From assembly GCF_028769735.1 (NCBI RefSeq), contig NC_088171.1, positions 60,075,716 through 60,139,715 on the forward strand: a stretch of 64,000 nucleotides of DNA. Direction: 5' to 3'. Positions 25,165 to 38,100 of this stretch are shown here, piece after piece. The translations under genes were made by a program, and so were the position numbers. The notes below the pieces were generated by a model. That model saw only the letters and a program-made list of their open reading frames with translations, was not told the origin of the DNA and did no database searches. Position 1 is the first letter of the stretch, and each line of letters opens with the position of its first letter. The DNA is from Zonotrichia leucophrys gambelii. Its lineage: Eukaryota; Chordata; Aves; Passeriformes; Passerellidae.

Positions 25165-28100
25165 ATCAACAGGTTTCTTGATGTTTAGATTAGCTATGCA
25201 ATACGTTAGAATAAATATATTGTATGAGTATGTATCTGAGGAAATTTCTCAGACAAACTTTTTAAAAACCCACACATTGAGAACAGAGCTGCCTGGAGCC
25301 AGCCTATACAGAATGCTGCAGAGGAATGTATATCTTACAGAGTCCTTCCTAACTAACAGAGACTTAAGTTGTGGGGAAGCTCTTTTTTTCTCTCCTGTGG
25401 TCACCAGCCCCAAACATTTTTAATTAAAGATGGTTGTATAATTCTGCTGCTTGCATAGAGCAGGCTCATTTTTTGAAAACAAGGTAATGATGGATGAAGG
25501 TGTAACTGATCCTTTAAAAACTTCAAATTAAATACAGTATTCTTTACGTTGTTCTATTTAAAACCAAAACTGTTCACTAAGTCTTGAGTGAGCAGCAGAC
25601 GGGGGAATATTTTTGTAAATATTTCCCTACTTATGCATTTCTCTGTCTATGGTTTCATTAAAGTGTCAGTTAAATACTCTGACATATGACCAATCACCTG
25701 TGTGTGTGGTCAGACCCTCTTACCTAGAATAGGCCTACTTATTCCAGGTAAGAGACAGATTCAAGCCCCATCAAATCCTGAGAAACTTAAAAGTTCACAC
25801 CTTTCAGCTTTTCAAGGTTAAATACTTTGTGGTGGAGTAAAAAGTAATATCCTTCCTGTGAAAGTCACAGTCAAGTGTTTTCTTCTTGGGAAGGGCTGCA
25901 CATCTCTGACCACTTTTGTGGTTAAGGGACTGGTTGGTCTTAAGATGTGAGCCAGGTGCTGAGATGGTCAGGTTGTCATTGCCTGGAGCCACACCTGAGT
26001 GCCAGGGAAGTGAGGAACTCTCTAAGTACCTTGTGAATGCAGATGTCCCCTGGCTTGGCAGTGTCTGAGAATCTGGGACCTAGAAGTCCTACTTCACCCT
26101 TCTTTGGATGTGCAAGTCACTACCCCTTTCTAGCAACAAAAGTCTATCCACATCACAAACCACAGCAAACAAAAATATATCTCAAAGGAATTTTCTTGAA
26201 GATCCAGGGGAGATCACAACTTAACTTCATACTTGATAAAGTTGCCTTTACCAGCATATCAAGCCTATCAGGGCATGCAGTCAGTAAAATTCCCAGTGAA
26301 TTTCAGCTTTTACCAAGTGGACTAATTGCTAATGTCTTGCAAAAAACGATTAGGCTGATTTGTAGCAATATTTAGCAACCACCTTCTGAATTTAAGGAAA
26401 CAGTATTAGGCTAACCTCCAGAGACATGCAAATGATGTTCCTCTTTCAGTTTCCTGCTAAAAAGGCATAACAGTTTGTGACTCTACTTTTGTCAGACAGA
26501 GGTGCAAAAGTAATATTTTGCAGTGTGATTTTTAAGGATAGCATTGCCTAATGTCTAAAAAAGCAAATAGAAGTACTTAATGTGCTTCATACATGTCTCT
26601 GCTTTTGGTTAGCGAAGTTACACCATAATTTCCTCTGAGATGTATGGCACAGAGCAGAAACAGCTTAATTTTAAACATGATATTCTGTTGATTAGCCAGT
26701 AGAAGAGTTCATGAAGAAGGAAATATGCTTATGAACTACCTTTACCAGAAGTTACCACAAAGTGTCAATGCTCTCTCTGTGCAACCTGTAGATGCCTTAC
26801 ACGCTCAAGTGGAAGCACTGCTTTAATGGACACAGTGAGTGTAGCAGATGCAGATATGAGCAAAAGGTTCTTGGATAGCAATTTACTAGAAAAATCTACC
26901 TCTTTTAATTTGGAAAAGTCACATGCAAATTATTATTTTGCAAAATATATTTATTCACTGGTTGCAGGTGTTGAGTTGGTGGCTTTTTAAAATCTTTACT
27001 CTATAGTTTAATCACAATTATTCAAATTTTAACTGAGTCCTGTAAGTATTTTGACACTTTTTTCATTGAAGGAAGAGGTACCGACAGTTCTGCTGCAAAC
27101 ACCTCAAGAAACTGCATATGTGTATTTAACAAATGCCCAGTCAATACTGAAAGCACTTTCTGGTTGTACATTGGCTTCTAAAGCAAAGTGATCTGGCTTT
27201 GATGCTTTTTAAATGTGGTTTTATTTGTGTCCAAGAAGGAGGTCCTTAAAACTCAGAATAAAGTTTTATCTAAAAGTGATAAAACAGTTTCTCAGTCAGT
27301 CATCTAGGTGCATTTTCTAAACTTCACCAGTCTCTATGAAAAATAAGGTAATCCAGCAGTCGTGGAGTCCTTCCCAAAGGGATTTCATTTGCCTCTGTAT
27401 TTATGCTGTGGTTTTACCACACTTATCTTCACTTCTGAGGGGAAAATTTATTTTAAAACACTTAGCCTTTGGTGAGGCAAGAAGAAACCAAGGGGCAAAA
27501 ACTCTGAAGCCAAGGAATTCCTTACAAGATACGCCTCTAGGCCAGTTGTCCTAATGTTTAACCCTGGAATTAATTTGTTACGATATTTCAGGTGACTGAG
27601 TTGTTGAAGCATAACAAAAAAGCATGAGATGGGCTTTTGAAAAACTAAAATCCATATGGGTTCAAGGTTTGGAATATATGAGGGAAAAGCATGACAGCAT
27701 GCAGAGGAGATTAATCAATCTTGTGTACATTTTTTAAAAAAAGTATTGTGATCACTTGAGAAGGTTTTATTTCAATGAGAAACCAGATTTTGCTGAAGAA
27801 CACAGCATATATTGTAGGAGTGCAGAAGGGGTGGATCAGGAATCCCTAAAATTGCAGATTTTTTTCTCCTAATAATGTGACCTCATCCATACAATAAGCA
27901 GATTTAAAATTTTGATCATAAGGAAAAATTTATGTGAAAAAAAGACCAGTTGCACTGGCACTAATCCAGGATAATTCTGCTGCAAACAGTAGAGTGATTC
28001 TGGAAATGCCAGACAGAGCTGAGAGCTGAGCTTCCTCATAATGGGCTGTAAGAGGTGCCGGAACACAAATTTGTGTGATAGACTCCAAGACTGAAATGTG

Positions 28101-28595
28101 TCACCACCTACAATCATGGACCTTTTCATCTGGAAAGGCAAGGATAGATATGCTCTTCACTTTGCAACTCTCACACCTAAAAGGCTGACACAAAATCCCC
28201 CACTTCACCCCGGCAGCACTTACCCTTCCTGTCCCATGTGTGCTATAGCAGCAGAACAGCTGTTCATCTCCTTTCATCTGGGATTCTGCTTTTGTTTAGC
28301 CCTGATGACCACAAATCACATCATTACAATGATTACAATGGCCATTCTCATTGTACCAAAGGCTGACCAAAAACCAGATCCACTTCAAGACTCCCTTTCA
28401 GAAGCCCCAGAGATGGAGGTGGCGATGAACATTTCTCTGGTTCCTAGTGCAGATTCTTTTGTAGCTTGTAATCCATTTTTTGCTCATACCTGACAAGGTG
28501 CTGTGTTGAGACTGAAGCCCATGTGCTGGCTGTCAGTCATGGCTAATGTCCTATGCAGGATAATGGGCAAAGGCAGGTGGTGCTGGAGGTGTACA
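25165..28595. other. Non-genic unique DNA
   Basis: No supportable gene. The + strand open frame at 28098-28493 (131 codons) has no recognisable domain, and I see nothing that marks it as an exon. No interspersed repeat was identified. Confidence 0.5.
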
Positions 28596-28599
28596 AGCA

Positions 28600-28880
28600 G
28601 AGGCTGCGCCCATTGAAATTCTCTCTGTCCTAATTGGCAGGAAAAGGGCACTGATAGGCATGGATTGTCAAGATGGCTCCTCTGACCCTTCTGCTTAATC
28701 CAAATGAGTAATTAATGAGTGTGTTATGATTAGCACTGCTGTAAACTCCTCACTAGACAAATACTTTAAAGCTCTCAGGCTTTAGCTCACCAGCTGATTG
28801 CCATTTGGCTAGCAGATTTGTTTCCCTCTGAGAGGCTGAACACAACTATTAGTTGTGCAAGGGGAGTTTATGGCTAAAAA
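28600..28880. promoter_or_regulatory. Candidate conserved noncoding element
   Basis: Mixed-complexity sequence containing CTAATTGG, a bicoid-type TAATCC core (28696-28701), TAATTAAT (28709-28716), ATGATTAG and GCTGATTGCC words. It has no coding frame and no repeat signature. The pattern resembles developmental enhancers, but only by texture. Confidence 0.3.
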
Positions 28881-28884
28881 ATAA

Positions 28885-29655
28885 AAATTAGGAATTCTAC
28901 CAAAACTATGCCACTGTAAAAGTGGGAATGCATGTTCTTTCAGCAGAGCTGATAAAAGAAGTTATAACACTGTTGTGTATCAGGAGCAGATAGCAGCTGG
29001 TGATGGAGGAATTGTGTACTGAGCATCAAGAAATGTAAAACCTGTATTTTCAGGCTTCTTTTCTCTTTCTCTGAAAGAAGTAGCAAAACAGGAGACAGGA
29101 AGCACTAACTCCCCTTTTTCAGTGGAATATACCAAATGGATTTGTAATAGAAAAATGTTTGTGTTCAACATCTTATCTTTCCAGTTTTGTGGGAAATACC
29201 AGCAGATTGAAGACATATTTGTCTTGAAATCAGCTATACATTATTGAATTAGGTAACTTGTGGCTGTTGAGATTTTAAAGAGAGGCTTGTGCATTAGTGG
29301 TGGTGGGTTCTGCTTTCTAAGTTTAAGGCCTCAGCTGAGGCCAGTGGGGCAGATGAGCTATAGGACAGTTTATGCAGGAAGACCACATGCTCCTGCTTCA
29401 GACCTAGATACCTTTGAGATAACCAGTACTGGGCCAGCTCGCTCATGATAGAGCTGGAGAACACAGGAATCCAAGCAGCCTACCAGCATCCCCAGAAAAT
29501 TTAAGGAGAAATGTACCAGTGGGAAAAACAGGAGAAGGAACTATGCACTGTACATCTTATAGACTGTCACCTGTATGAAAGGGACAGCTAGGACAGATTT
29601 CTGTCTCCGCACTTGCCAGTCGGTCACTTCTGGAGTTGTACAAACTGTAAATGGA
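28885..29655. other. Non-genic unique DNA
   Basis: No gene or interspersed repeat was recognised before the ATGAA microsatellite. Confidence 0.5.
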
Positions 29656-29660
29656 AAAAT

Positions 29661-29710
29661 ATGAAATGAAATGAAATGAAATGAAATGAAATGAAATGAA
29701 ATGAAATGAA
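29661..29710. repeat. (ATGAA)10 pentanucleotide microsatellite
   Basis: Ten uninterrupted ATGAA units. On the - strand the unit reads TTCAT, which gives phenylalanine/histidine-rich spurious frames. The lack of interruptions suggests it is length-variable. Confidence 0.95.
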
Positions 29711-29849
29711 ATAAAACCCACTTGCAAAGCACATTTCAAGCTTCTCCAGGCAAGCCTAGCTCTATTTCTCATGCTAATTACAGAGATTATAAAGAAGGGA
29801 GACATATGACTGCCACCTATCCCTGCCACTGTCCTTAAAACAAATGTAA

Positions 29850-30260
29850 AGGATAATTAACAACAGATTAGCTCCATGTCCTAGTTTGCCATGTAAGGAT
29901 GATCACTGACCTTCTCATTTCATCCTCATTAGTGTCTCAGGCCAGCAGACCCATTGCTCTTTAATCATCGCCCATCATCCTTTGCTTCAACACATGGAAA
30001 CAAATGACGTGCTGCCAAGAAGGTCAGAGGCCAAATATGAGTTTTGTTGTTGCTGGAGTGCAAACTGGAGGCAACGGGGTCAACTTTGGGGCAAATCTTT
30101 GCGGCAGTCTGTTTGAGCAGAGAAACTGTTTTGAATGCGTGAAGCATGACACCCACTGTGTTTTTGTTTTCCTCTTGCAGCTGGAATTTACTCAAAGATT
30201 TCTTTTAATTTTCTATTTTTTAGCGGCCTGTGAAAAACACCCAGGAGGAAAGGACTGGTG
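29850..30260. promoter_or_regulatory. Candidate conserved noncoding element with retained CpGs
   Basis: Unique sequence with several CpGs in an otherwise CpG-poor region (CATCGCCC, a CRE-like TGACGTGC, AACGGGG, GCGGCAG, AATGCGTG). A polypyrimidine tract ending TTGCAG (about 30160-30180) resembles a 3' splice site. The + frame across it (30004-30261, 85 codons) has no recognisable family. It could be an enhancer or a noncoding-RNA exon. Confidence 0.3.
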
Positions 30261-30379
30261 ATTCTATTTCTTTCTGGAAACAAAAGGTTAAATTGCAAAG
30301 GGATGGGATAAGTGCATCCAGGGTGTCACATGGATATTTTTTGCCTTTCAAAGCTGCATGTTGTTCATAAAGTTATGAA

Positions 30380-30600
30380 TGCTGGGAGCTTTTCAGGCTG
30401 CATCTCTTCATGCTGCTGCTACTCCAGTGCTACTTTCCAATTTGCCATGGATAGCCTCTGAAGACTGACAGGGCTGAAGGCACCCAGTGCCAGTGTAAAT
30501 GAGCCCCATTCATTTCTTGCCATGGGCATATGGCATGTCATTGTCCTCGGCCACCGAGGCAGAAGTGATGCAATTTGTTGGCATGTCCTGTCACAGCACA
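30380..30600. promoter_or_regulatory. Candidate conserved noncoding element
   Basis: A compact GC-balanced segment with TGGCATGTC-type words and a 6-bp hairpin (CCTCGG/CCGAGG, 3-nt loop, near 30546-30560). It is neither repeat nor clearly coding. Its proximity to the preceding candidate makes a shared regulatory block possible. Confidence 0.25.
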
Positions 30601-30705
30601 AACTATCTATCCCACTGAGCCCCTAGAAAACAACAGAAGCCAGAAAAGGGCAGCCAAAAACTTCACAGCTTTATCACAAGAACACACATGCACACACCAC
30701 ACTGG

Positions 30706-30735
30706 TTAAAAAAAAAAAATAAATAAAAAAGAAAG
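30706..30735. repeat. A-rich run
   Basis: About twelve A followed by TAAATAAAAAAG. Simple sequence, with no recognised retroelement body next to it. Confidence 0.8.
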
Positions 30736-31246
30736 AATCCGTGTCCTTTTATGGTCCGCTGTGGGGTTTATATTTTTTTGATTTCTTCAGGGTCTAAAAA
30801 GTTGTCTAAACTGGTACAAAGCCTGATCTTTTCTATGTTTCTGCATTCAAGAGAATTAGGCTTTAATTTCTTCTAATTTTAAAATCTAAATTTAGCATAA
30901 GATCACTGAACTTGCAGAAGTTCAGCATGTGCTTGTTTAGTGCTTTTAGTGGGAAGTTATGAGTTAAAAAGGTGGTCAAATATGATATCTTCAAATTGGA
31001 GAGTTGATACTTTATACTCCTGAAAAACTATTTAAAAAATCACATTCCCTGGCTGAGAAGAAACAAACTTGCTTGTTTCATTTTTGAATTAACTTAAAAC
31101 CTGGAGTGGCTCAGAATTCATAGCAGAACTTCAGGATTACTTAATGTTCCAGTTAAATGAAACTGAAGAGAAGGGGGGAAAAATCCAGTCACAATACAAA
31201 GCAACAACAAAGAAAAGGCTGAGCACAGAGAAATTCAAATGTGGGA

Positions 31247-31292
31247 AAGAGAGAGGGGGAGAGAGGTAAGAAAAAAAAGCAGAGGGGTGGAA
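31247..31292. repeat. GA-rich purine tract
   Basis: GAAAGAGAGAGGGGGAGAGAGG is followed by GGTAAGAAAAAAAAGCAGAGG. A low-complexity purine stretch on the + strand. Confidence 0.75.
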
Positions 31293-32636
31293 GGATGACC
31301 AGAGAGCATCTCAGTATGAGCAAAAGAGTTAAACTTACTATAACTTATCTGTCCTCATTTGCACCTGGCATGCACAGTTGTCAAATGCTGCACTGAAAGC
31401 AAAAACACTGAAAACATAATTGAACAAAGAAATTGCAGAAATTATGCAATGTTGAGAAGACTGAGATCAAAATACAACAAACATTGGACCTATCTTCCTG
31501 CCTAAAAGACAGCTACCTCTGCCTGTCCATTTTCTGGACAGAGTTCCATGCTTCGTGTCTAATTCAGCATTTCCTACAGTGAGAAAAATAAACACTTAAT
31601 TTAAGTCTGCATTAAAGAAAATGTTGCTTTAAATTAAGGAGGAAAAAGAAAAGGTTTTGACATAGAACAAACTTTGTGAAACTCCAGACCAGTCTGAGAG
31701 TTTTGTAAAGCCCAAATCCTACCATATTTCTGAATGTTGCTATATGTATTTTGCATTTGTAAGGTTTACAGCCTATTTTTGCCCTTCAATAATAAGCTGT
31801 GCTGCAAATAAGTTGTGTGCAATAAGCAGTGCTGCAAATCAGATAATTAGAGGTGACTGTGATCAGATTTCCACTGTAAATTAAGTATGGGCCGAAATGA
31901 GAGTGCAAGTTTTACAAGGCCAAATTTGTACCCATAAAACGAAGTCAGACATACTACAGTTTAGTGAGAGTTGGGTTCAAGGTTGAAAGGTTCAAACCCA
32001 GAACTAAACTTCTACCAAGTTTGCAGCATTGCAATATTAAATTCTATCATTTTTATTTGAGCCCATTTCTAATTATATTACTGGGTTTCTATAAACCACA
32101 TCATATGCAACATTTAAGTTGGGATGTTCAGGCTGGTTAGATTTAGAAAACAAACCCATGTTAAATGTCAGAACTAATTTTTGTAGAGACAAAAGTATCA
32201 TGCTCCATATGGTTCACATTTCTGAGCACAGAGTTTTTGCACTAGCTAGGCCAAACATAAACCTGTGCGACACACATAATTGCATGGGCTGTAATTATTT
32301 CTATTCAACTGAATATCTATGATACAGTGATTTCTCAAGTTTTTTGGCAGTGCAAAGACAGTTGTGGAACATGTTATCAACTCTCTTCAGAAACAAAAGA
32401 ACAAATAGCTCTTCCCAACACTTCCCCTTTGAGATTTCAGTCTGAGGCAGTACCACTATCACAAAAATGACACATTTGACACTTTATGTGTCTGCTCCAG
32501 TCAACCCCATGTTGGTTGGCATTCTCACCCTGTGTTTCCTTCTGGAAACACACATTCCTGGTGGACCAAAAGCCCTTACTTTCAAAGGTGATGCTTTTCA
32601 TCAGTGGACACTGAAAATCCAATAATTCTTTTATTT

Positions 32637-32663
32637 AAAAAAAAAAAAACAAAACAAAACACC
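32637..32663. repeat. A-run with CAAAA units
   Basis: Thirteen A followed by repeated CAAAA. Simple sequence. Confidence 0.8.
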
Positions 32664-34565
32664 CAAACACTTCTTGCATCAGAAAAAAAGAAGCATCTTA
32701 ATCTATCACTAGATACAAACACAAGCGGAAGGCTTCAGGAACAAAGGAGGCGGTTGGACATGGAATGGGTTCTCAGTCAGCAGAAGTCCACAAATCATTC
32801 AGGACAGTAAATATAAAGATATGAAAACTATCCCCAGTGTGAGCTAGTTACCAATACACCTAAATCCAACTGACTCACACTGGTACTGCCATGAGAATTT
32901 CTGAAAATGGACCTTTGGAGAATAAAATAAGAAAAGGCTTTTCCAAATTTGAGTTTTGATTTTCAAATGTTCAGACAAAGAAGCATGTCTATGTGCCTGA
33001 CATATTTCAGTGGGCAAAACTACGAGTCACTACCCATCAACTGTGAATGAGTATGCTTTCTTTTAAACCAAACAGTTCCAGTAAAATGAAGTTGTAGAAA
33101 GCTTCCTACCTCTTTATAGGACAGAGAAAAAGATTATTTTATTGGCCACATGACAAGTCAACAAAGACCATTTGAAAAAAAATGGATTTTGTCACTGCAG
33201 TAACAGAAGTGTTTAACTTAGGAACAGATGAATAAAAAACCTGGCAGGAATGGATTGGCCCAATCCATTTGATCAACACATTGCCCATGACTACAAAGAC
33301 TTGAGCAAAGTCAAGCTCATGTGTGCAGAGTCATGAACAAAGATAAAAACCACTGCCTCTAAAGTTACACTTGCAACACTTTTAATTTATTCTAGTAATA
33401 ATGAACTTGCATTTTAATACAGTTGTGAGAGGTTAGCACACTGCATTGTGATGTGTGGTGCCTCTTCTAGAGCTAAATTGACATTACCAGGGAAAAAGAG
33501 GATTTGGGATATAGGTAGAAAAGTAGGAACAAAGTTTCAATAAGGGGTTTTATCAGAAGGCAAAAAGTCTCCTAGATTCAATGAACATCAATAAAGGGAA
33601 AACCCATTTTATTTTAATGGCTGGCTGAATGCACCCATTACAACAGGGCACTAACAGTGCCAAAATAGAGGAAAAAAACGGTGAAAAGTCCGATGTAAAA
33701 TATTAGTAAACAATAGAATTTAGTATAGAAAATAAGGATGCTGATAACTAAGGCTTATATAAAATGATGAACAAATGAAAGCAGTGAGAAGGAATCCTTA
33801 GAAGAACAGAAACAAGTCCTAGCAGAAAAGTTTCTAATGACCCAGTTTTGAATTTTAATAATGAATATTGATGCTGTTTGCATAAATATCCAGACAATAT
33901 TGTAATAAATCATCATTGTTGTAATAATGCATTAGGGAGTTACTACACTGGCAATTCAGAAGGACACAAACTAAAGAAGTTTCTAAGTTCATGGACTTGA
34001 TAATATGTAAGAATTCACAGAGACTTGATACTAAAAGATTTTGGGAAACTGAAAGACATCTAATGTGTCACTACTGGAAAAAGTATAGCTAGCAATATTT
34101 ACTGGTCCCACAAACTTAACTAATGGAAGAAATTATATTTAGCTGTATGCTAGTTTCTGCATGGAATTGAACTTTCTACTCTGAAAAACTCCAGTATAGC
34201 ATTTGGCCAAAAACATTAATGAAAATATATCAGAGCATAAGGAAACAGCCAAGTCCCTGGTCCTTGTAGTGCTTTGAAGAGCGGCACACTTATGGAAATA
34301 TTTTTGTGGTTAAAATTTGGGGATAGCAAAAAGTCTGTTAAAACTGGAAGTGAGGAGGAGGCTGGCTGGCCTGTTGAATGAGTGCCCTGAATCCACTGGA
34401 ATTCTGGGTCCACTGTGCAATACAGCCGTTTCAAACTGAGGTATGTAGCAAAAGAGAAATGTGGGACACTGTTTTTCTTCAGGAGATATTCTAAAAAGGG
34501 ATACAGATGGCATGGTGAGCACGCAACTCAATGGGCTTCTGTTTTGATTTCATGGAAAAAAGTTA

Positions 34566-35108
34566 ATCTAATTGTTGGGTGAATAAACAGAAGAGACATG
34601 AGGGCAACTAGGACCAGGTCTCCAGAGAACAAGACAGAGATATTGCACACAGCTTGTGCTCACTTTCTGAAAACCATATTGAAGAATTGGAGAGGGTGAG
34701 ATAAAAAGCCACAAAACTTATTTGAGGCCTGAAGGAGCTGTTTTTTAGTGGAAGACTTACTGAGCTCCATCCATTTAGCTTATCAAAAAGAAAATTGATA
34801 GGTGGTTTGATTACAGTACATAAGTGCCTTCACAGGAAGAAAATACAAGGTAGTAAAGGCCTCTTTAATCTAATACAGAAAGGAATAACAAGAACCAATG
34901 GCTAAAAGCCAGACAAATTCCAATTGGAAATAAGCCACAGTGAGAATGATTAACTGTTGGAACAAACTACCAAAGGAAATGGTGGATTATCCATCTCCTG
35001 ATTGCTTCAAATCAAGGCTGGATGCTGTGATAGTTATAACCAAACACAAGGTAGATTTTACTCTAAACAAGAGGTGAAACCAGATGAACTAGTTTCTCAT
35101 GCTCCATT
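34566..35108 (+). mobile_element. Ancient CR1-like LINE, 3' portion of ORF2, decayed
   Basis: Several stretches match the end of the amniote CR1 reverse-transcriptase ORF in order: 'gaattggagagggt' (34682), 'cttactgagctccatccatttagcttatcaaaaag' (34756-34790), 'ttgattacagtacataagtgcct' (34808), 'caatggctaaaagccagacaaattcc...ggaaataagcc' (34898-34935), 'aactgttggaacaaactaccaaaggaaatggtggatt' (34952-34987), then 'tcaaatcaaggctggatg' (35009). The frame is broken by stops and indels. The variant resembles old CR1 families shared across turtles, crocodilians and birds more than recent avian CR1; that family call is from memory. Its 5' limit is uncertain. Confidence 0.75.
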
Positions 35109-35122
35109 CTCTGCTTAAATAA

Positions 35123-35127
<5 letters not shown>

Positions 35128-35166
<39 letters not shown>
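35128..35166. repeat. Poly(T) run, 39 bases
   Basis: Thirty-nine consecutive T, about 20 bases after the recognisable end of the CR1 relic. CR1 elements normally end in short tandem octamers rather than poly(A), so this is unlikely to be its tail. It could be the poly(A) tail of a - strand retrocopy, simple slippage, or an inflated assembly run. Confidence 0.95.
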
Positions 35167-35167
<1 letters not shown>

Positions 35168-35169
35168 TA

Positions 35170-38100
35170 AATAAATCTATTCACTGATTTTTTAAGTGGT
35201 TTTTCCAAAGTAACTCTTTTAACCAAAACTCACTGTGAAAATCCCCTTGCTGCCCCAAAGTTAAAAAAAAAAGCAAAACTTTAATATTTGGCTCTATCAT
35301 AGGTGATCCTCCCCTTTTTATGCCTTGTTTTCATAATTGCATAGTGGTAACTCAAATATCTTCCTTTCTGAAGGACCTGAAGTTGCACGGAGAGAAGCAA
35401 ACAAGGATTTCAAAGATAAAGCACAGTAAAACAACAAAACCATGAGTCAAGACAAGTTGGTGGCTTTACTTTAAAATATCCTTCAGAAACTGTTAGATTT
35501 TTTTTAAGTGTGCCCTGGCACTGAGGATCAGCAGAATTGTCTAAAAGTAAGATTAGGCCTGGCATTTTCACTTCCTCCCTGAGGTATGGGAACGACTTTT
35601 CTTCTTCTTTCACTTTGTATTTCTCTTACATACTACCATGTCTAGACTATTTTTATGCCATTTTAGAGATGCTTATCATGTCTCCACGTACGCAGACATT
35701 CAGTGTTTTCTGCAAAGTGTCCTGGCTATTTTGACTCCACTGTACCCTGTCTGGGAAGGGGGATGGAAACAAACAGCTCAGATCAATACACTCCCCCTTT
35801 CTCTTGTGTTCTTTGTCCCATGACACGGAGTCACACATCCTGAAAATCTATACAGAGACACTTACTAATTTTGAAGGCAAATTCCGCAACACTTATCTGT
35901 TTTGAGCAGATCTTTTGTTTGAGGGTGCCTCCTCTTCTTGAAAGTACACCAAATGTTCAAACTATGGAGCAGTCCATGAAATACGTTACTTTCTGTTCAT
36001 CCCTGTTGTGCAAGAGACCAAAAAAGTCAACCTATATTGGCAGGAGATTATGAGTTCTCTAAATCCAGTCTATGATGCCAATGAATCATAAGAAGTATCT
36101 TCTTTGTCTCATCTTTGGACCTCCATATTCAGCTCCTTTGAAACAGAATTTGGAGAGGAAGAACCCCATAGCACTGATTATACCCAACTACAAAAACACC
36201 ATGCTCTTTCAATCTTCTTTGGATGTATAACAGGAATTATTGCATGTCTGTGTTAAGGCCTGTGTTAAGTAAATACTGTGGCGCTCCAAGAACCCTTTTA
36301 GTGTGTGCATTTTTTTCTGTGGAAGAACCTCACCTTGCCTGGATTAGTGTAAGTTAAAACATTTTTAAAACTTTTCATAGGAAAGAAATGTATATAAACA
36401 GACATTCTCCTTAAATGGAGAATGATTTTTAAAAAATATACTGTAGATGTGTTTACCCTCACAGTCTTGTACTGGTTAGAGTAAATTCAAAAGTCTGTAA
36501 ACAACATAAAGCAAAACAAAACAAAGACATGGCTCAGAAGCAAAGTTTTAACATGGTTTTATAGGAAAAAGGTCTTACCTAACCACTTGAATCATACTGT
36601 ATATATGCAACAGCTTGGAGATGTCACCAGCAAAGCAGGCATTACTTTGAAGTACCAATGCAGTGTGTGCACCTATGGGTATGGAGCAAAAAGGAGTCAA
36701 AAGTAGGGAAAGAAAGGCAAAGTTAATTGCTTGGTTACTATCCCTTTTTTACTAAATCACTGTGAAAATTATGGACCTTTAACTTCAGGAACTGGTACAT
36801 GAGCCAAAACACTAATTCAGGAACTCTGGTCATTTGAGAGGCATCTCTTTGATCCAAGAAAAGTGACTTCAGTGTAGAGCAAGACTGAATGTGACAGAAC
36901 AACCTTGCTTGTTCCAGTCAGGGGTATAAGTACATTGCTTAGATTAAGGAGGATGCAGATTTTCGGAATCTCCTTGCACAAGTCCAGAGTTAGATTTTCA
37001 AAGGGCTCCATGTCCCATTTAAACACTACAGGGTCAGCAGTAATGATAGAACACAAGTCCCCACTGGCTGTTTAGCAGAATAGGGATGGAGGCACCAGCT
37101 AAATATGGGGTTTATTTTCTTGTACTGCTTAATATATAATAAGGTAATGTTTTGAAGTTTAGATCCCACATCTATTTATAAGAAGATTGCCAAAGGGATT
37201 AAAGCAATTCTTTTTTTAAAATAATGAGAGGTGAACTTCTTCCCTGTGTTTGCAATAGCTATGAAGAGGGCTTAGGGAAACTGGACTAAGCCCTCAGTCT
37301 TCCCCAAAGATGAAGTGTTCCTTGTAGTGCAGCTGTCAAAGCTTGCCCCCATGTGCAAATATCTCCCCCTTTTCTTCCCTTCATAGCAGTAGGAATTAAT
37401 CAAGACTTCTTGTGTGGGGCCAAGAGGAGGGGGAAAGAGGGAAAGCCTGTCATATGTCATTAGAATTGTGATTGTACATGTCACCAATGACATAGGTGGT
37501 TTGAAATTCTACATATGATTTTATGAGAAAATGAAGTAATCAGCTATAAACACATTTATACATAATCTTGCTTTGACATTTATTTTTAATGAACCAGGGA
37601 AGTCTACTCTCTTCTTGAGGTCAACAAGAAAATAATTCTCACTGGCAAAGAACATTTTGGTTATTAGACTGAATGAAATGAATCGTATAATAAACAACAT
37701 ACAGTGGGACTGATTCCATCTCCTCCCAGAGCTGAAAATTTAGTAGGCTGTACCTTCCTTTTTTCCATTACAGTTATGCATCAGGTGCATTCAATATAAT
37801 GTCCTTCTCTTACAATTACAGAATATGCATAAGGGGAACTGTTGCTTATTACAAATTATTTTGACAGGTAATTCTTGTTGAGATGAAAGCTTTAATTTCT
37901 ATGAGAGTTCTAGAAATCAGGTGAGACTGGCAGCAGGTAATCAATCACAATTACATTTAATCACAAAATTCAAAAGTCACAGCAGTTTAAAGGATGCTTA
38001 AACACACACAGTTTATACCCTGAAACAATTCCATTTTGCATAGAAAAATAGAAGGGGAAAACAGGTTTATATATTTTAAACAAGATTACTTGTTACAGTG

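Larger units (their letters stand above)
30740..34560. other. Non-genic unique DNA
   Basis: No gene was recognised. It contains a purine-rich patch (31240-31295) and an A-run with CAAAA units (32637-32663). The 1 kb before 34560 could include more of the ancient CR1 described next, but I could not match it with confidence. Confidence 0.5.

Noticed and set aside
29541..29829. Phe/His/Ile/Ser-rich - strand frames
   Set aside because: They result from the ATGAA microsatellite read in reverse.
30160..30181. Polypyrimidine tract ending TTGCAG as an exon acceptor
   Set aside because: The downstream frame is short with no family and no paired donor could be argued for; kept only as a note under the candidate element.
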